DNA from: Gigantopelta aegis
Lineage: Eukaryota > Mollusca > Gastropoda > Neomphalida > Peltospiridae
DNA length: 64,000 nt
Assembly (NCBI RefSeq): GCF_016097555.1
Contig: NC_054704.1
Location: 71,488,722 to 71,552,721 of the forward strand
Direction of reading: 5' to 3'
A program made the position numbers and the translations under genes. The stretch's first letter is position 1. Every line of letters begins with the position of its first letter. The notes beneath the pieces were generated by a model, which saw only the letters and a program-made list of their open reading frames with translations, did no database searches and had not been told where the DNA came from. Positions 60,701 through 64,000 of the stretch are shown here, piece by piece.

Positions 60701-63477
60701 GTAAATCTATGGCAGACGTAAGTGCTAGTCGTAGACGTAAATTTACACCTTTTTGTGAATATGGGTCCTGGACTCCATAACACAAGTCCAGGGCCCAATT
60801 TCACAAAACATCGTAAGTCTAGTTTTGCACGTAAACGTAAATTTACAACTAAACCACAGTTATTATTACTATTATAGTACAACAAATATAGTTAGAAGAA
60901 CACATATTTCATTTTCTTTTGTCTTTAAAATAGGCCAGCTTCCGTAATGATGTAATTTTCTGCATGAAATTGATCCCAAACACGTGCAAACGCACGACCG
61001 GTATAACTGCCAGTAGCAGACGTAAACTTACGATGTTTAGTGAAACGCACGACCGGTATAACTGCCAGTAGCAGACGTAAACTTACGATGTTAAGTGAAA
61101 CGCACGACCGGTATAACTGCCAGTAGCAGACGTAAACTTACGATGTTCAGTGAAACGCACGACCGGTATAACTGCCAGTAGCAGACGTAAACTTACGATG
61201 TTAAGTGAAACGCACGACCGGTATAACTGCCAGTAGCAGACGTAAACTTACGATGTTCAGTGAAACGCACGACCGGTATAACTGCCAGTAGCAGACGTAA
61301 ACTTACGATGTTCAGTACACGACCGGTATAACTGCCAGTAGCAGACGTAAACTTACGATGTTCAGTGAAACGCACGACCGGTATAACTGCCAGTAGCAGA
61401 CGTAAACTTACGATGTTCAGTGAAACGCACGACCGGTATAACTGCCAGTAGCAGACGTAAACTTACGATGTTCAGTGAAACGCACGACCGGTATAACTGC
61501 CAGTAGCAGACGTAAACTTACGATGTTCAGTGAAACGCACGACCGGTATAACTGCCAGTAGCAGACGTAAACTTACGATGTTCAGTGAAACGCACGACCG
61601 GTATAACTGCCAGTAGCAGACGTAAACTTACGATGTTAAGTGAAACGCACGACCGGTATAACTGCCAGTAGCAGACGTAAACTTACGATGTTCAGTGAAA
61701 CGCACGACCGGTATAACTGCCAGTAGCAGACGTAAACTTACGATGTTAAGTGAAACGCACGACCGGTATAACTGCCAGTAGCAGACGTAAACTTACGATG
61801 TTAAGTGAAACGCACGACCGGTATAACTGCCAGTAGCAGACGTAAACTTACGATGTTCAGTGAAACACACGACCGGTATAACTGCCAGTAGCAGATGTAA
61901 ACTTACGATGTTAAGTGAAATGGGGCCCTGTATTTGAATCCTTTTAGTGGAGATCGATTAATCTGTTAAAATTAAAGACTACATAGGGACTCGAATCATA
62001 GCCCGATGTTAAAGTTTGTGTCATTTTAAAATGTCTAGATTAATCAGGATTGTGTATAGAACTAAAATTACACAAAAATGTCACTGTTGCTTTTTAATTG
62101 AAAAAACTAAATTATGCATGTAAGACATTTGTCTTGCAAAGATATTTTATAACTTTCAGTGCTTCGCATTGTATCCACCTCTGTCTAAACTTGCATTTCA
62201 TATGCTTTACTATTTGGATTAATTTTTTTTAGATTTCATTTTGTCGAAACTCGCCATCTGAACAAGAAAGCGTGATAGATGCGATCAAAGAAGAGGTGCA
62301 GATGATGTCACGGTTGAACCATCCGAATATTGTCCGGATTTTCGGTGCCACAAAGCAGGGTTGTCACTTCAATATGTTTGTAGAGTGGATGCCAGGTTAG
62401 TCATTTACAAACTTGTGTTTATAGCAGTCAGCATGCCAGTCACTTTTATATAACGTGAGCCATCCTAATCTACATGTATAAGATTAAAATAATGTGGATA
62501 AAGCAAGATAACTGTCTTGGTTAGATAATTTGTGGTTTTCTGTTGGAGATTGTACATCTGTAAAGGGATATTACTCTGGTGGAAATTGACATCTCATCAT
62601 TAAAATTAAACTAATAAAATTAAAGTTTGTTTTGTTTAATGACACCACTAGAGCACATTGATTAATTAATCATCGGCTATTGGATGTCAAACATTTGGTA
62701 ATTGTGACATAATCACCAGAGGAAACCCACTACATTTTTCCTAATGAAGCAAAGGATCTTTTATATACACTTTCCCACAGACGGGAAAGCACATATCACA
62801 AGCCTTTGACCAGTTGTGGTGCACTGGTTGGAACGAGAAAACCCCAGTCAGTTGAATGGATCCATTGAGGTGCATCTTGTAAATGATTCAATTCTGTACA
62901 ATTTTTATTAGTGGCTAGCCATAAATCTTGAAACTGAGTGTAAGTTGTCTTAATCAGTCAGTTGGTAATCTTTGTAAGGCTCAAATTCTTGTTCATCTTT
63001 TAAATATGAACCTCCTAAATGTTGAACTACTTGAGATATGCTAAGTTTACTGAGAATTGTCGATTGTGACAATCTTTCCCTTCAAACATATTTTGAGCCA
63101 AAATCAAAACTGAATCATTAATTTAACGAAAAGTCCAATTGATCTCTCAAACCAAATTTTAATAATGAATTATGGTTGAAATGTCAATTAGAAATTGGTT
63201 TTAGGTATGTTCAACAGTGGATATCTTAGATAGACTGAAATAAAACTGAGATAAAGTATTAACTAATATTTTGTGTGCGTGTGTGTGTGTGTAATACCTT
63301 ATACATATTACTTTGCCTTAATAAGTTTTTGTTTTCTTTTTACAGGTGGCTCTTTGACGTACTTGCTGGGTCGCTATGGAGCTTTCTCTGAATATGTCAT
63401 CACTAATTACACTCGCCAGATACTCAGGGGTCTTGCTTATCTCCATGACAACCAGCTGTTACACAGAGATCTCAAAG
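27601..63477 (+). CDS. MAP3K1: MAP3K1/MEKK1-like kinase, seventeen exons, both ends incomplete
   Basis: A MAPK kinase kinase with built-in E3 ligase, acting in JNK/ERK signalling. Exons: 27601-27736, 29131-29178, 30724-30858, 31910-32113, 33189-33305, 33972-34126, 36117-36238, 40911-40998, 41617-41764, 43520-43762, 46600-46721, 48287-48378, 48776-50104, 52098-52270, 57102-57254, 62233-62395, 63346-63477. They sum to 3560 coding bases and every junction is phase-consistent. Domain order equals vertebrate MAP3K1: conserved basic N-terminal piece, SWIM finger, RING, armadillo/TOG-like repeats, disordered linker, acidic [12 protein letters not shown] segment, kinase. The exon(s) with the start codon precede 27601 and were not recognised; DFG and the C-lobe lie beyond the right edge. 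Introns are filled with MITEs, SINEs and minisatellites. Confidence 0.94.
27955..28085 (-). mobile_element. SINE 3' fragment
   Basis: Minus-strand tail: ccaccactagagcacattga orientation, with the ggtttcctctc region at 28045-28060. In a MAP3K1 intron. Confidence 0.7.
28637..29066. mobile_element. MITE, GGGCTAAATTTACGAAGCC-type ends
   Basis: Left gagctaagtttatgaagtct and right aggctttgtaaatttagccc are inverted repeats; interrupted by the small element at 28757. A shorter relative lies at 31484-31607, and a lone right end at about 270-303. Confidence 0.65.
28757..28932. mobile_element. mariner-like MITE nested in another MITE
   Basis: 176 bp, TA on both sides, ends cagtgaaacctctcaagac and, reversed, cagtgaaacccctctaaac. 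Interior Tc/mariner-type relic with gaccgga/ccggttt motifs. Confidence 0.8.
29131..29178 (+). CDS. MAP3K1: MAP3K1 small linker exon
   Basis: 48 bases, phase 0 to 0, [16 protein letters not shown]. Accepted on good splice sites (atgtttcag, CAG/gtacat), phase fit and low-complexity Ser content like the human N-terminal linker. It is short enough that it could be skipped or spurious. Confidence 0.6.
29213..29493. mobile_element. diverged MITE related to the 60.8-kb element
   Basis: Left part ggaccaatttcacaacatg and gcgcgtaaacctaaaatt resembles 60797-60845 (cccaatttcacaaaacatcg, gcacgtaaacgtaaattt). The right end is weak. Confidence 0.4.
29721..30576. repeat. 77-bp minisatellite, about 11 copies
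   Basis: Units start acaactagggagatagattt and include cgatggtagatatccatgta and gatactttgaggggc. One copy near 30220 is shortened. It ends about 150 bases before a MAP3K1 exon. Confidence 0.93.
30724..30858 (+). CDS. MAP3K1: MAP3K1 linker exon, Arg/Pro-rich
   Basis: 45 codons, phase 0 to 0, containing [14 protein letters not shown] and [12 protein letters not shown]. The latter resembles the human GVRRKRVSPVPF stretch before the SWIM finger. The acceptor has a long T-tract ending cag. Confidence 0.75.
30896..31026 (-). mobile_element. SINE 3' fragment
   Basis: Reverse-oriented tail (agtttattttgtttagtgac, ctagagcacattgattta) just downstream of a MAP3K1 exon; diverged. Confidence 0.7.
31070..31404 (+). 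mobile_element. tRNA-derived SINE
   Basis: Head tagcccagtggtaaagtg, body gtatatcaaaggccgtgg, tail tcgttaaacaaaacaaac. The B-box region is diverged (ggattgatccg). Confidence 0.85.
31484..31607. mobile_element. short MITE
   Basis: gggctgaaattacgaagcctg and cctttgtaaattcagccc form inverted ends; same family as 28637-29066. Confidence 0.65.
31910..32113 (+). CDS. MAP3K1: MAP3K1 exon leading into SWIM finger
   Basis: 68 codons, phase 0 to 0. [19 protein letters not shown] and [14 protein letters not shown] are nearly the same as human MAP3K1, making this one of the strongest anchors for the gene's identity. Confidence 0.92.
33027..33147. repeat. fold-back element
   Basis: attgtccgtcatttctttta / taaaagaaataacagacaat with cgttcatctgggtatg / cataccccaatgaacg give arms of about 37 bases around 40. 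Immediately upstream of the SWIM exon. Confidence 0.7.
33189..33305 (+). CDS. MAP3K1: MAP3K1 SWIM zinc-finger exon
   Basis: 39 codons. [19 protein letters not shown] carries the C-x-C-x5-C-x-H SWIM ligand set, with the same spacing as human (CSCARGTFCIH), followed by [20 protein letters not shown]. Confidence 0.93.
33972..34126 (+). CDS. MAP3K1: MAP3K1 exon between SWIM and RING
   Basis: 155 bases, phase 0 in and 2 out. [19 protein letters not shown] matches human VESLFQKYHSRRSSRI; the rest is Ser/Glu-rich and probably disordered. Confidence 0.9.
34497..34680. mobile_element. hAT-like MITE, CAGGGCTAGCTCT ends
   Basis: Left cagggctagctctaggtg and right gtgccagagctagccttg are inverted repeats; the interior has tttcgccaaatta on one side and taatttggcgaa-type sequence on the other. 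Confidence 0.7.
35305..35994. mobile_element. piggyBac-type MITE in TTAA
   Basis: TTAA at 35301-35304 and 35995-35998 flank 690 bp whose ends cctttagactactg and cagtagtcagaagg are inverted repeats. TTAA duplication and CCTT ends fit a non-autonomous piggyBac relative. Confidence 0.78.
36117..36238 (+). CDS. MAP3K1: MAP3K1 RING finger, first half
   Basis: 122 bases. [17 protein letters not shown] gives the first ligand pair and [13 protein letters not shown] the middle ligands of the MAP3K1 RING. The donor splits a Trp codon (T/GG) that the next exon completes, restoring the conserved I-W. Confidence 0.93.
36356..36684 (+). mobile_element. tRNA-derived SINE
   Basis: Head tagcccagtggtaaaaagcg, body and tail gtgttgagtgcatcgttaaa. 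Part of the B-box region is missing. In MAP3K1 intron 7. Confidence 0.85.
36720..37539. mobile_element. MITE with CCGTATTTGACCGGAAAT ends, copy A
   Basis: 820 bp between TA dinucleotides; ends ccgtatttgaccggaaat and atttccggtcaaatatgg. Subterminal gggcttatt motifs. About 90% like copy B at 47074 by eye. Confidence 0.85.
39011..39246 (+). mobile_element. SINE, 3' truncated
   Basis: Head tagccctgtggtataacact and body to tatatatcaaaattac, where the SINE stops and the YD-W ORF sequence begins. The lost tail is not found further along, so this junction is a truncation, not a simple insertion. Confidence 0.8.
39248..39692 (+). pseudogene. second, decayed copy of the YD-W / [11 protein letters not shown]
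   Basis: One frame reads [20 protein letters not shown], a stop, [19 protein letters not shown], a second stop at about 39410, then [12 protein letters not shown] and [50 protein letters not shown]. It matches the copy at 26713-27096 through the whole domain and in the sequence just before it. It lies inside a 2.5-kb inverted-repeat element in MAP3K1 intron 7, directly after a truncated SINE. The function of the family is unknown to me. Confidence 0.6.
40110..40440 (+). repeat. 3' non-coding block shared with the 26-kb copy
   Basis: Starts aaaggtcatctcaaggtcaa and contains gccagatttggattccttg. The same motifs occur in reverse complement at 26050-26440, also downstream of the related ORF. The order ORF then block is conserved, so both pieces belong to one element family. 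Confidence 0.6.
40911..40998 (+). CDS. MAP3K1: MAP3K1 RING finger, second half
   Basis: 88 bases. [20 protein letters not shown] supplies the final CPLC ligand pair and matches human [20 protein letters not shown]. It is separated from the first half by a 4.7-kb intron containing a SINE, a MITE and a nested hAT-type insertion. Confidence 0.92.
41617..41764 (+). CDS. MAP3K1: MAP3K1 linker exon before the TOG-like region
   Basis: 148 bases, phase 2 in and 0 out, Pro/Gln-rich, ending in AVAEPWIE. It lines up with human LAEPWIQ, which immediately precedes the armadillo/TOG-like region. Confidence 0.88.
41998..42128 (+). mobile_element. decayed SINE body
   Basis: gagccagttccgagacttgt through gtagcaatttacctctgaag follows the SINE body order (ccagtgcaccacaactgg ... 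gtagcgggtttcctctc) with many changes. Confidence 0.5.
42366..42725 (-). mobile_element. fold-back element, copy B
   Basis: Reverse-complement relative of 3048-3385, with the same hairpin (ggatatctgctttatcctg / ggataaagcagatatccc). It ends at tcattaactagttc, immediately before a 42-bp minisatellite. Confidence 0.75.
42733..43270. repeat. 42-bp minisatellite, about 13 copies
   Basis: Unit catacaagacacatgacatt + accactcttgtgactatattta, slightly variable in length. Starts a few bases after fold-back element copy B. In the MAP3K1 intron before the exon at 43520. Confidence 0.93.
43520..43762 (+). CDS. MAP3K1: MAP3K1 TOG-like exon; its 3' edge is tandemly repeated downstream
   Basis: 81 codons, phase 0 to 0. 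[20 protein letters not shown] and [20 protein letters not shown] match the human tubulin-binding TOG-like domain. The donor CTT/gtaagt is copied with about 30 exon bases in the tandem array that follows. Confidence 0.93.
43730..46020 (+). repeat. tandem array of an exon edge plus splice donor
   Basis: Eight units of about 90-130 bp, the first being the real 3' edge of the MAP3K1 exon ending at 43762. Units at about 43861, 43951, 44082, 45619, 45716, 45812 and 45941 repeat ccccgtgtacagagtgtt, cgtggccagtct and gtaagttgtatggggaaa. Six of the seven extra copies keep GTAAGT; the one at 43861 reads cttaagt. A 1.4-kb element splits the unit at 44082. Confidence 0.9.
44140..45540. mobile_element. 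1.4-kb element with CAGG ends and 6-bp target duplication
   Basis: Starts caggcctttccccagg, ends, reversed, caggggtttccctagag; flanked by gaaaat at 44134-44139 and 45541-45546. The intact target cccagaaaatacc is present in the other array units, which proves the borders. No transposase frame seen. Confidence 0.88.
46600..46721 (+). CDS. MAP3K1: MAP3K1 TOG-like exon
   Basis: 122 bases, phase 0 in and 2 out. [18 protein letters not shown] and [16 protein letters not shown] match human TLRAMLVYTPC and LQPVVDTILVKCADAN. Confidence 0.92.
46965..48178. mobile_element. element with CAGGGCTTCTAGA ends in a (TTCA)n tract
   Basis: Ends cagggcttctagaattttc and, reversed, cagggcttctagattatgg. (TTCA)n lies on both sides (46927-46964 and 48179-48212), so it split one microsatellite; the exact target duplication cannot be fixed. 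It contains MITE copy B. Confidence 0.8.
47074..47928. mobile_element. same MITE, copy B
   Basis: 855 bp, TA flanks, ends ccatatttgaccggaaat and atttccggtcaaatacgg, same orientation as copy A. Inserted inside the element at 46965-48178. Confidence 0.85.
48287..48378 (+). CDS. MAP3K1: MAP3K1 TOG-like exon
   Basis: 92 bases, phase 2 in and 1 out. [17 protein letters not shown] and [12 protein letters not shown] are nearly the same as human RTSQLSISTLLELCKGQ and GELAVGREILKA. Confidence 0.93.
48776..50104 (+). CDS. MAP3K1: MAP3K1 large exon: end of TOG-like region and disordered linker
   Basis: 1329 bases, phase 1 to 1. It begins with [17 protein letters not shown] and [19 protein letters not shown], matching human VDYVLNC and LLGRLCLIDRLLLEFPAEF, then helical repeats. 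About 250 Ser/Pro/Glu-rich residues follow with many SP/TP sites and a basic [13 protein letters not shown] patch that could be a nuclear signal. The late SDDLLDLNS and [12 protein letters not shown] resemble the human IEDLLEAS and VTFKSEVAVLSPEK. Confidence 0.95.
50131..50258. repeat. 21-bp minisatellite, six copies
   Basis: Unit ttactgtagcaccgctttca plus a. Starts only 27 bases after the donor of the large MAP3K1 exon. Confidence 0.92.
50498..51689. mobile_element. MITE, TTAAAGGAACATACCCTAG ends, interrupted
   Basis: ttaaaggaacataccctag and ctaaggcatgtccctttaa; interior taatctacaaacctgtaaca as in 3469-4286. Split by the element at 50552-51361. Confidence 0.75.
50552..51361. mobile_element. 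TA-flanked MITE nested in another MITE
   Basis: 810 bp, ends ctgtagaatactttattttt and, reversed, ctgtataatactttatttt; TA on each side. Subterminal tttcgcg motifs. The uninterrupted target is seen in the MITE at 3469 (gttaatctac). Confidence 0.82.
52098..52270 (+). CDS. MAP3K1: MAP3K1 acidic pre-kinase exon
   Basis: 173 bases, phase 1 in and 0 out. [18 protein letters not shown] matches human MEAEEEEALAIAMAMSAS, a ubiquitin-interaction-like helix, followed by [20 protein letters not shown]. It can splice in phase straight to the exon at 57102. Confidence 0.9.
52290..52785. mobile_element. diverged MITE, CAGGGATAGCTCTAGG end
   Basis: Left cagggatagctctaggcgag, 20 bases after a MAP3K1 donor; the right end gcgaatttgggcagtgtcat and acctagc resembles gcgaatttggtgagtgccag and agctagcc of 34497-34680. 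The right end continues straight into a tandem array. Confidence 0.6.
52766..53335. repeat. 57-bp minisatellite, about 10 copies
   Basis: Unit tttgggcagtgtcataccta + gcactgaattctcttacttg + ctcattagttcaagcta. One copy near 53010 is shortened. Its first 20 bases equal the MITE right end before it. Confidence 0.93.
53386..53502 (-). mobile_element. tRNA-like SINE head fragment
   Basis: The minus strand carries B-box-like gggttcacaccccggtac and ggtggtgtcgtggttaagcc, resembling the head of the SINE at 5413-5801 rather than the commoner head. Confidence 0.6.
54358..54486. repeat. fold-back element
   Basis: tgtcttgtgatatcataatt / aattatatcacaagacatg plus tatcagcac / gtgctgata give about 52-bp arms. 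A second inverted pair (ttttatcatccatta) extends to about 54770. Confidence 0.65.
55069..55891. mobile_element. probable MITE, TTAAAGC.GCAGTGTC ends
   Basis: Left ttaaagctgcagtgtctgg and right ggaatgccgctttaa are imperfect inverted repeats about 820 bp apart; the interior has gcagccaatta / taattggctgc inverted motifs. Confidence 0.5.
55892..57101. other. MAP3K1 intron before the first kinase exon
   Basis: Holds a SINE head at 56230. An open stretch at about 56600-56727 ends in AAAG/gtagaa but its phase does not fit the neighbouring exons. Otherwise nothing recognised. Confidence 0.5.
56230..56330 (+). mobile_element. tRNA-like SINE head fragment
   Basis: ggtaggtactgggttcgtat followed by cagtaccagctccaaccc, the plus-strand equivalent of the head at 53386-53502. 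Confidence 0.55.
57102..57254 (+). CDS. MAP3K1: MAP3K1 kinase exon: glycine loop and ATP-binding lysine
   Basis: 51 codons, phase 0 to 0. [20 protein letters not shown] contains the G-x-G-x-x-S nucleotide loop and TGVLMAVKQ the invariant lysine; human reads [22 protein letters not shown]. Confidence 0.95.
57672..58268. mobile_element. element with CAGRGTTCGYAC ends and 6-bp target duplication
   Basis: Ends cagagttcgcacgtgtcatg and, reversed, cagggttcgtacacc; flanked by cggact at 57666-57671 and 58269-58274. 597 bp, with repeated catggaaagtcatgg motifs near both ends. Confidence 0.85.
58766..60263 (+). mobile_element. Tc1/mariner transposon, full-length copy
   Basis: 1498 bp between TA target duplications (58764-58765 and 60264-60265). 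The terminal inverted repeats are about 26 bp (TACTCTTCAAAAAAAGAAAC at the left), ending in cgcaaaa on both sides. It sits in the MAP3K1 intron between two kinase exons, inside an older inverted-repeat element. Over 99% like the copy at 14846 by eye (about ten substitutions), so amplification looks recent. Confidence 0.95.
59083..60090 (+). CDS. Tc1-family DD34E transposase, intact
   Basis: A 335-codon open frame from the first good ATG; the frame stays open further upstream but without an earlier ATG. Cuts and joins the element at TA sites. Residues 1-70 form a paired-type helix-turn-helix ([20 protein letters not shown]) with a GRPR hinge. The catalytic triad is D149 (VWFSDESRF), D237 (FQHDNARPH) and E272 ([12 protein letters not shown]), with 34 residues between the last two, the Tc1 pattern. 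A TATAAAAG at 59018-59025 may be its promoter. Length is normal for Tc1 (about 340). No break is visible, so it may be active or only recently silenced. Confidence 0.93.
   Translation: MPRLSGPQRNNAIGRLDAGESRTAVARAFHVSPSTISRLWDRYQQHGSTRDLPRSGRPRVTTPGQDRYIRVRHLRERLTTATSTAAAIPGLRRISDQTVRNRLREVGIRARRPVRGVILTPQHRRLRLQWCQIHRQWPQLRWRQVWFSDESRFLLRRHDGRCRVYRRRGERYAANCVQEVDRFGGGSVMVWAAISHTGRTDLVHVQGNLNAQGYNDQILRPHIVPVMANANAVFQHDNARPHTARLTTAFLQNNNINVLPWPSKSPDLNPIEHLWDELDRRLRQRQPQPQTLPELAAALQAEWATIPRDVIRTLVASMGRRCQAVVNTRGGHTRY
60795..61929. mobile_element. inverted-repeat element with an internal satellite
   Basis: Left gggcccaatttcacaaaaca + tcgtaag and right cttacgatgttaagtgaaat + ggggccc are inverted repeats. 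Most of the interior is the 55-bp array. Related to 58603-60767. Confidence 0.7.
60991..61920. repeat. 55-bp minisatellite, 17 copies
   Basis: Unit cgcacgaccggtataactgc + cagtagcagacgtaaactta + cgatgttcagtgaaa; 930 bp, equal to 17 units less 5 bases missing in one copy. Very uniform apart from a/c at one site (gttMagtg). Confidence 0.95.
62233..62395 (+). CDS. MAP3K1: MAP3K1 kinase exon: helix C
   Basis: 163 bases, phase 0 in and 1 out. [19 protein letters not shown] holds the helix-C Glu that pairs with the ATP lysine, and FNMFVEWMP is the hinge. A 5-kb intron with a Tc1 copy and a satellite separates it from the previous exon. Confidence 0.95.
62622..62873 (-). mobile_element. SINE, reverse oriented, 5' truncated
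   Basis: On the minus strand: body ccagtgcaccacaactgg, then gtttcctctggtg, tail cattaaacaaaacaaac. In the MAP3K1 intron before the HRDLK exon. Confidence 0.8.
63346..63477 (+). CDS. MAP3K1: MAP3K1 kinase exon: start of C-lobe, HRDLK
   Basis: 132 bases, phase 1 to 1. [19 protein letters not shown] and [19 protein letters not shown], with the catalytic Asp in HRDLK. The next exon (N-L-L, DFG) must lie past the window. Confidence 0.95.
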
Positions 63478-63607
63478 GTTCATTATATATAGCCCCATTA
63501 CTAAAGTTGTTGGAGAAAGAGTATATACATAATATTGTTAAAAATATTTAAAATGTAATTAAATGATAAATGAATGTCTACTTTTTGACCATTATGTAAT
63601 GAATATA

Positions 63608-63795
63608 CAGTCAAACCTGTCCTAGCGGCCACCTGTAATCAGCGGTCACCTGCCTTAAGCGGCCACTTTTTTCCTCCCAAACGATTTGTAATGTAAATGC
63701 ACCTGTAATAAGCAGTCACTTGTCTAACACGGCCAGTGGCCACCTAAATCAGATCTCAAATCGCTAAAATACCTGTATTAAGCGGCCACAGTAAA
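63608..63795 (+). mobile_element. partial mariner-like MITE, CAGTCAAACCTGTC end
   Basis: tacagtcaaacctgtcctag followed by repeated gcggccacctgtaat motifs, the common left end of TA-flanked elements. No matching right end before the window closes. Confidence 0.55.
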
Positions 63796-64000
63796 GTTTT
63801 ACTATTATATAAAAGGGATATTTTAACGCAAATAGCCGATCTTCACACCTTCAGGAATACTAGTACCCATTCAGTCCCGACATCTCCACTGTGTATCAAT
63901 TAAGAAAGTATGCCTCTGCAATGCATCTAATTGCCTCTGGGCAGACTATGCTTGACATTTGTAGATTCACTTACTATGACAATACACCACATGGAGTAGG

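Larger units (their letters stand above)
58603..60767. mobile_element. inverted-repeat element split by the Tc1 copy
   Basis: Left gacccatattcacaaaacat and right ttttgtgaatatgggtcc are inverted repeats with acgtaaacgtaaatct further in. Removing the Tc1 copy leaves about 670 bp. Confidence 0.72.

Overview
The window looks like nuclear DNA of a lophotrochozoan animal, most likely a mollusc. It is AT-rich, its host genes are cut into many short exons with consensus GT-AG introns, and it carries tRNA-headed SINEs, many short inverted-repeat DNA transposons (MITEs), Tc1/mariner copies and abundant tandem repeats. The phylum is inferred from this combination, not shown by a marker gene.

Two host genes are well supported. 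On the minus strand, 1319-12640, seven exons encode most of a DEG/ENaC (degenerin/ASIC/ENaC-type) sodium channel: N-terminal His-Gly motif, first membrane helix, FPAITICN signature, cysteine-rich ectodomain and the segment just before the second membrane helix. The last exon(s) lie beyond the left edge. On the plus strand, 27601-63477, seventeen phase-compatible exons encode a MAP3K1 (MEKK1) orthologue with SWIM zinc finger, RING finger, armadillo/TOG-like region, a long Ser/Pro-rich linker and the N-lobe plus catalytic loop of the kinase domain. Its first exon(s) were not found and its 3' end lies beyond the right edge.

Between the two genes (about 12.6-27.6 kb) there is a Tc1 copy, a broken pogo-like transposase, a LINE 3' tail, several MITEs, a conserved-looking ORF fragment of unknown family, and three weak exon-like segments (17.35, 19.02 and 20.07 kb) that I could not assign.

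Much of the window is layered repeat. The two Tc1 copies (14846-16315 and 58766-60263) are over 99% alike by eye; the second has an open 335-codon DD34E transposase. Four different elements share CAGG/CAGA-type ends and exact 6-bp target duplications. Several nestings can be ordered exactly because the uninterrupted target survives elsewhere in the window. Seven minisatellites occur in introns. One of them repeats the 3' edge of a MAP3K1 coding exon together with its splice donor; two others appear to have grown from the end of a MITE plus neighbouring DNA.

I saw no rRNA or functional tRNA gene, no CRISPR array and no recognisable LTR or viral element. All alignments and counts were made by eye.
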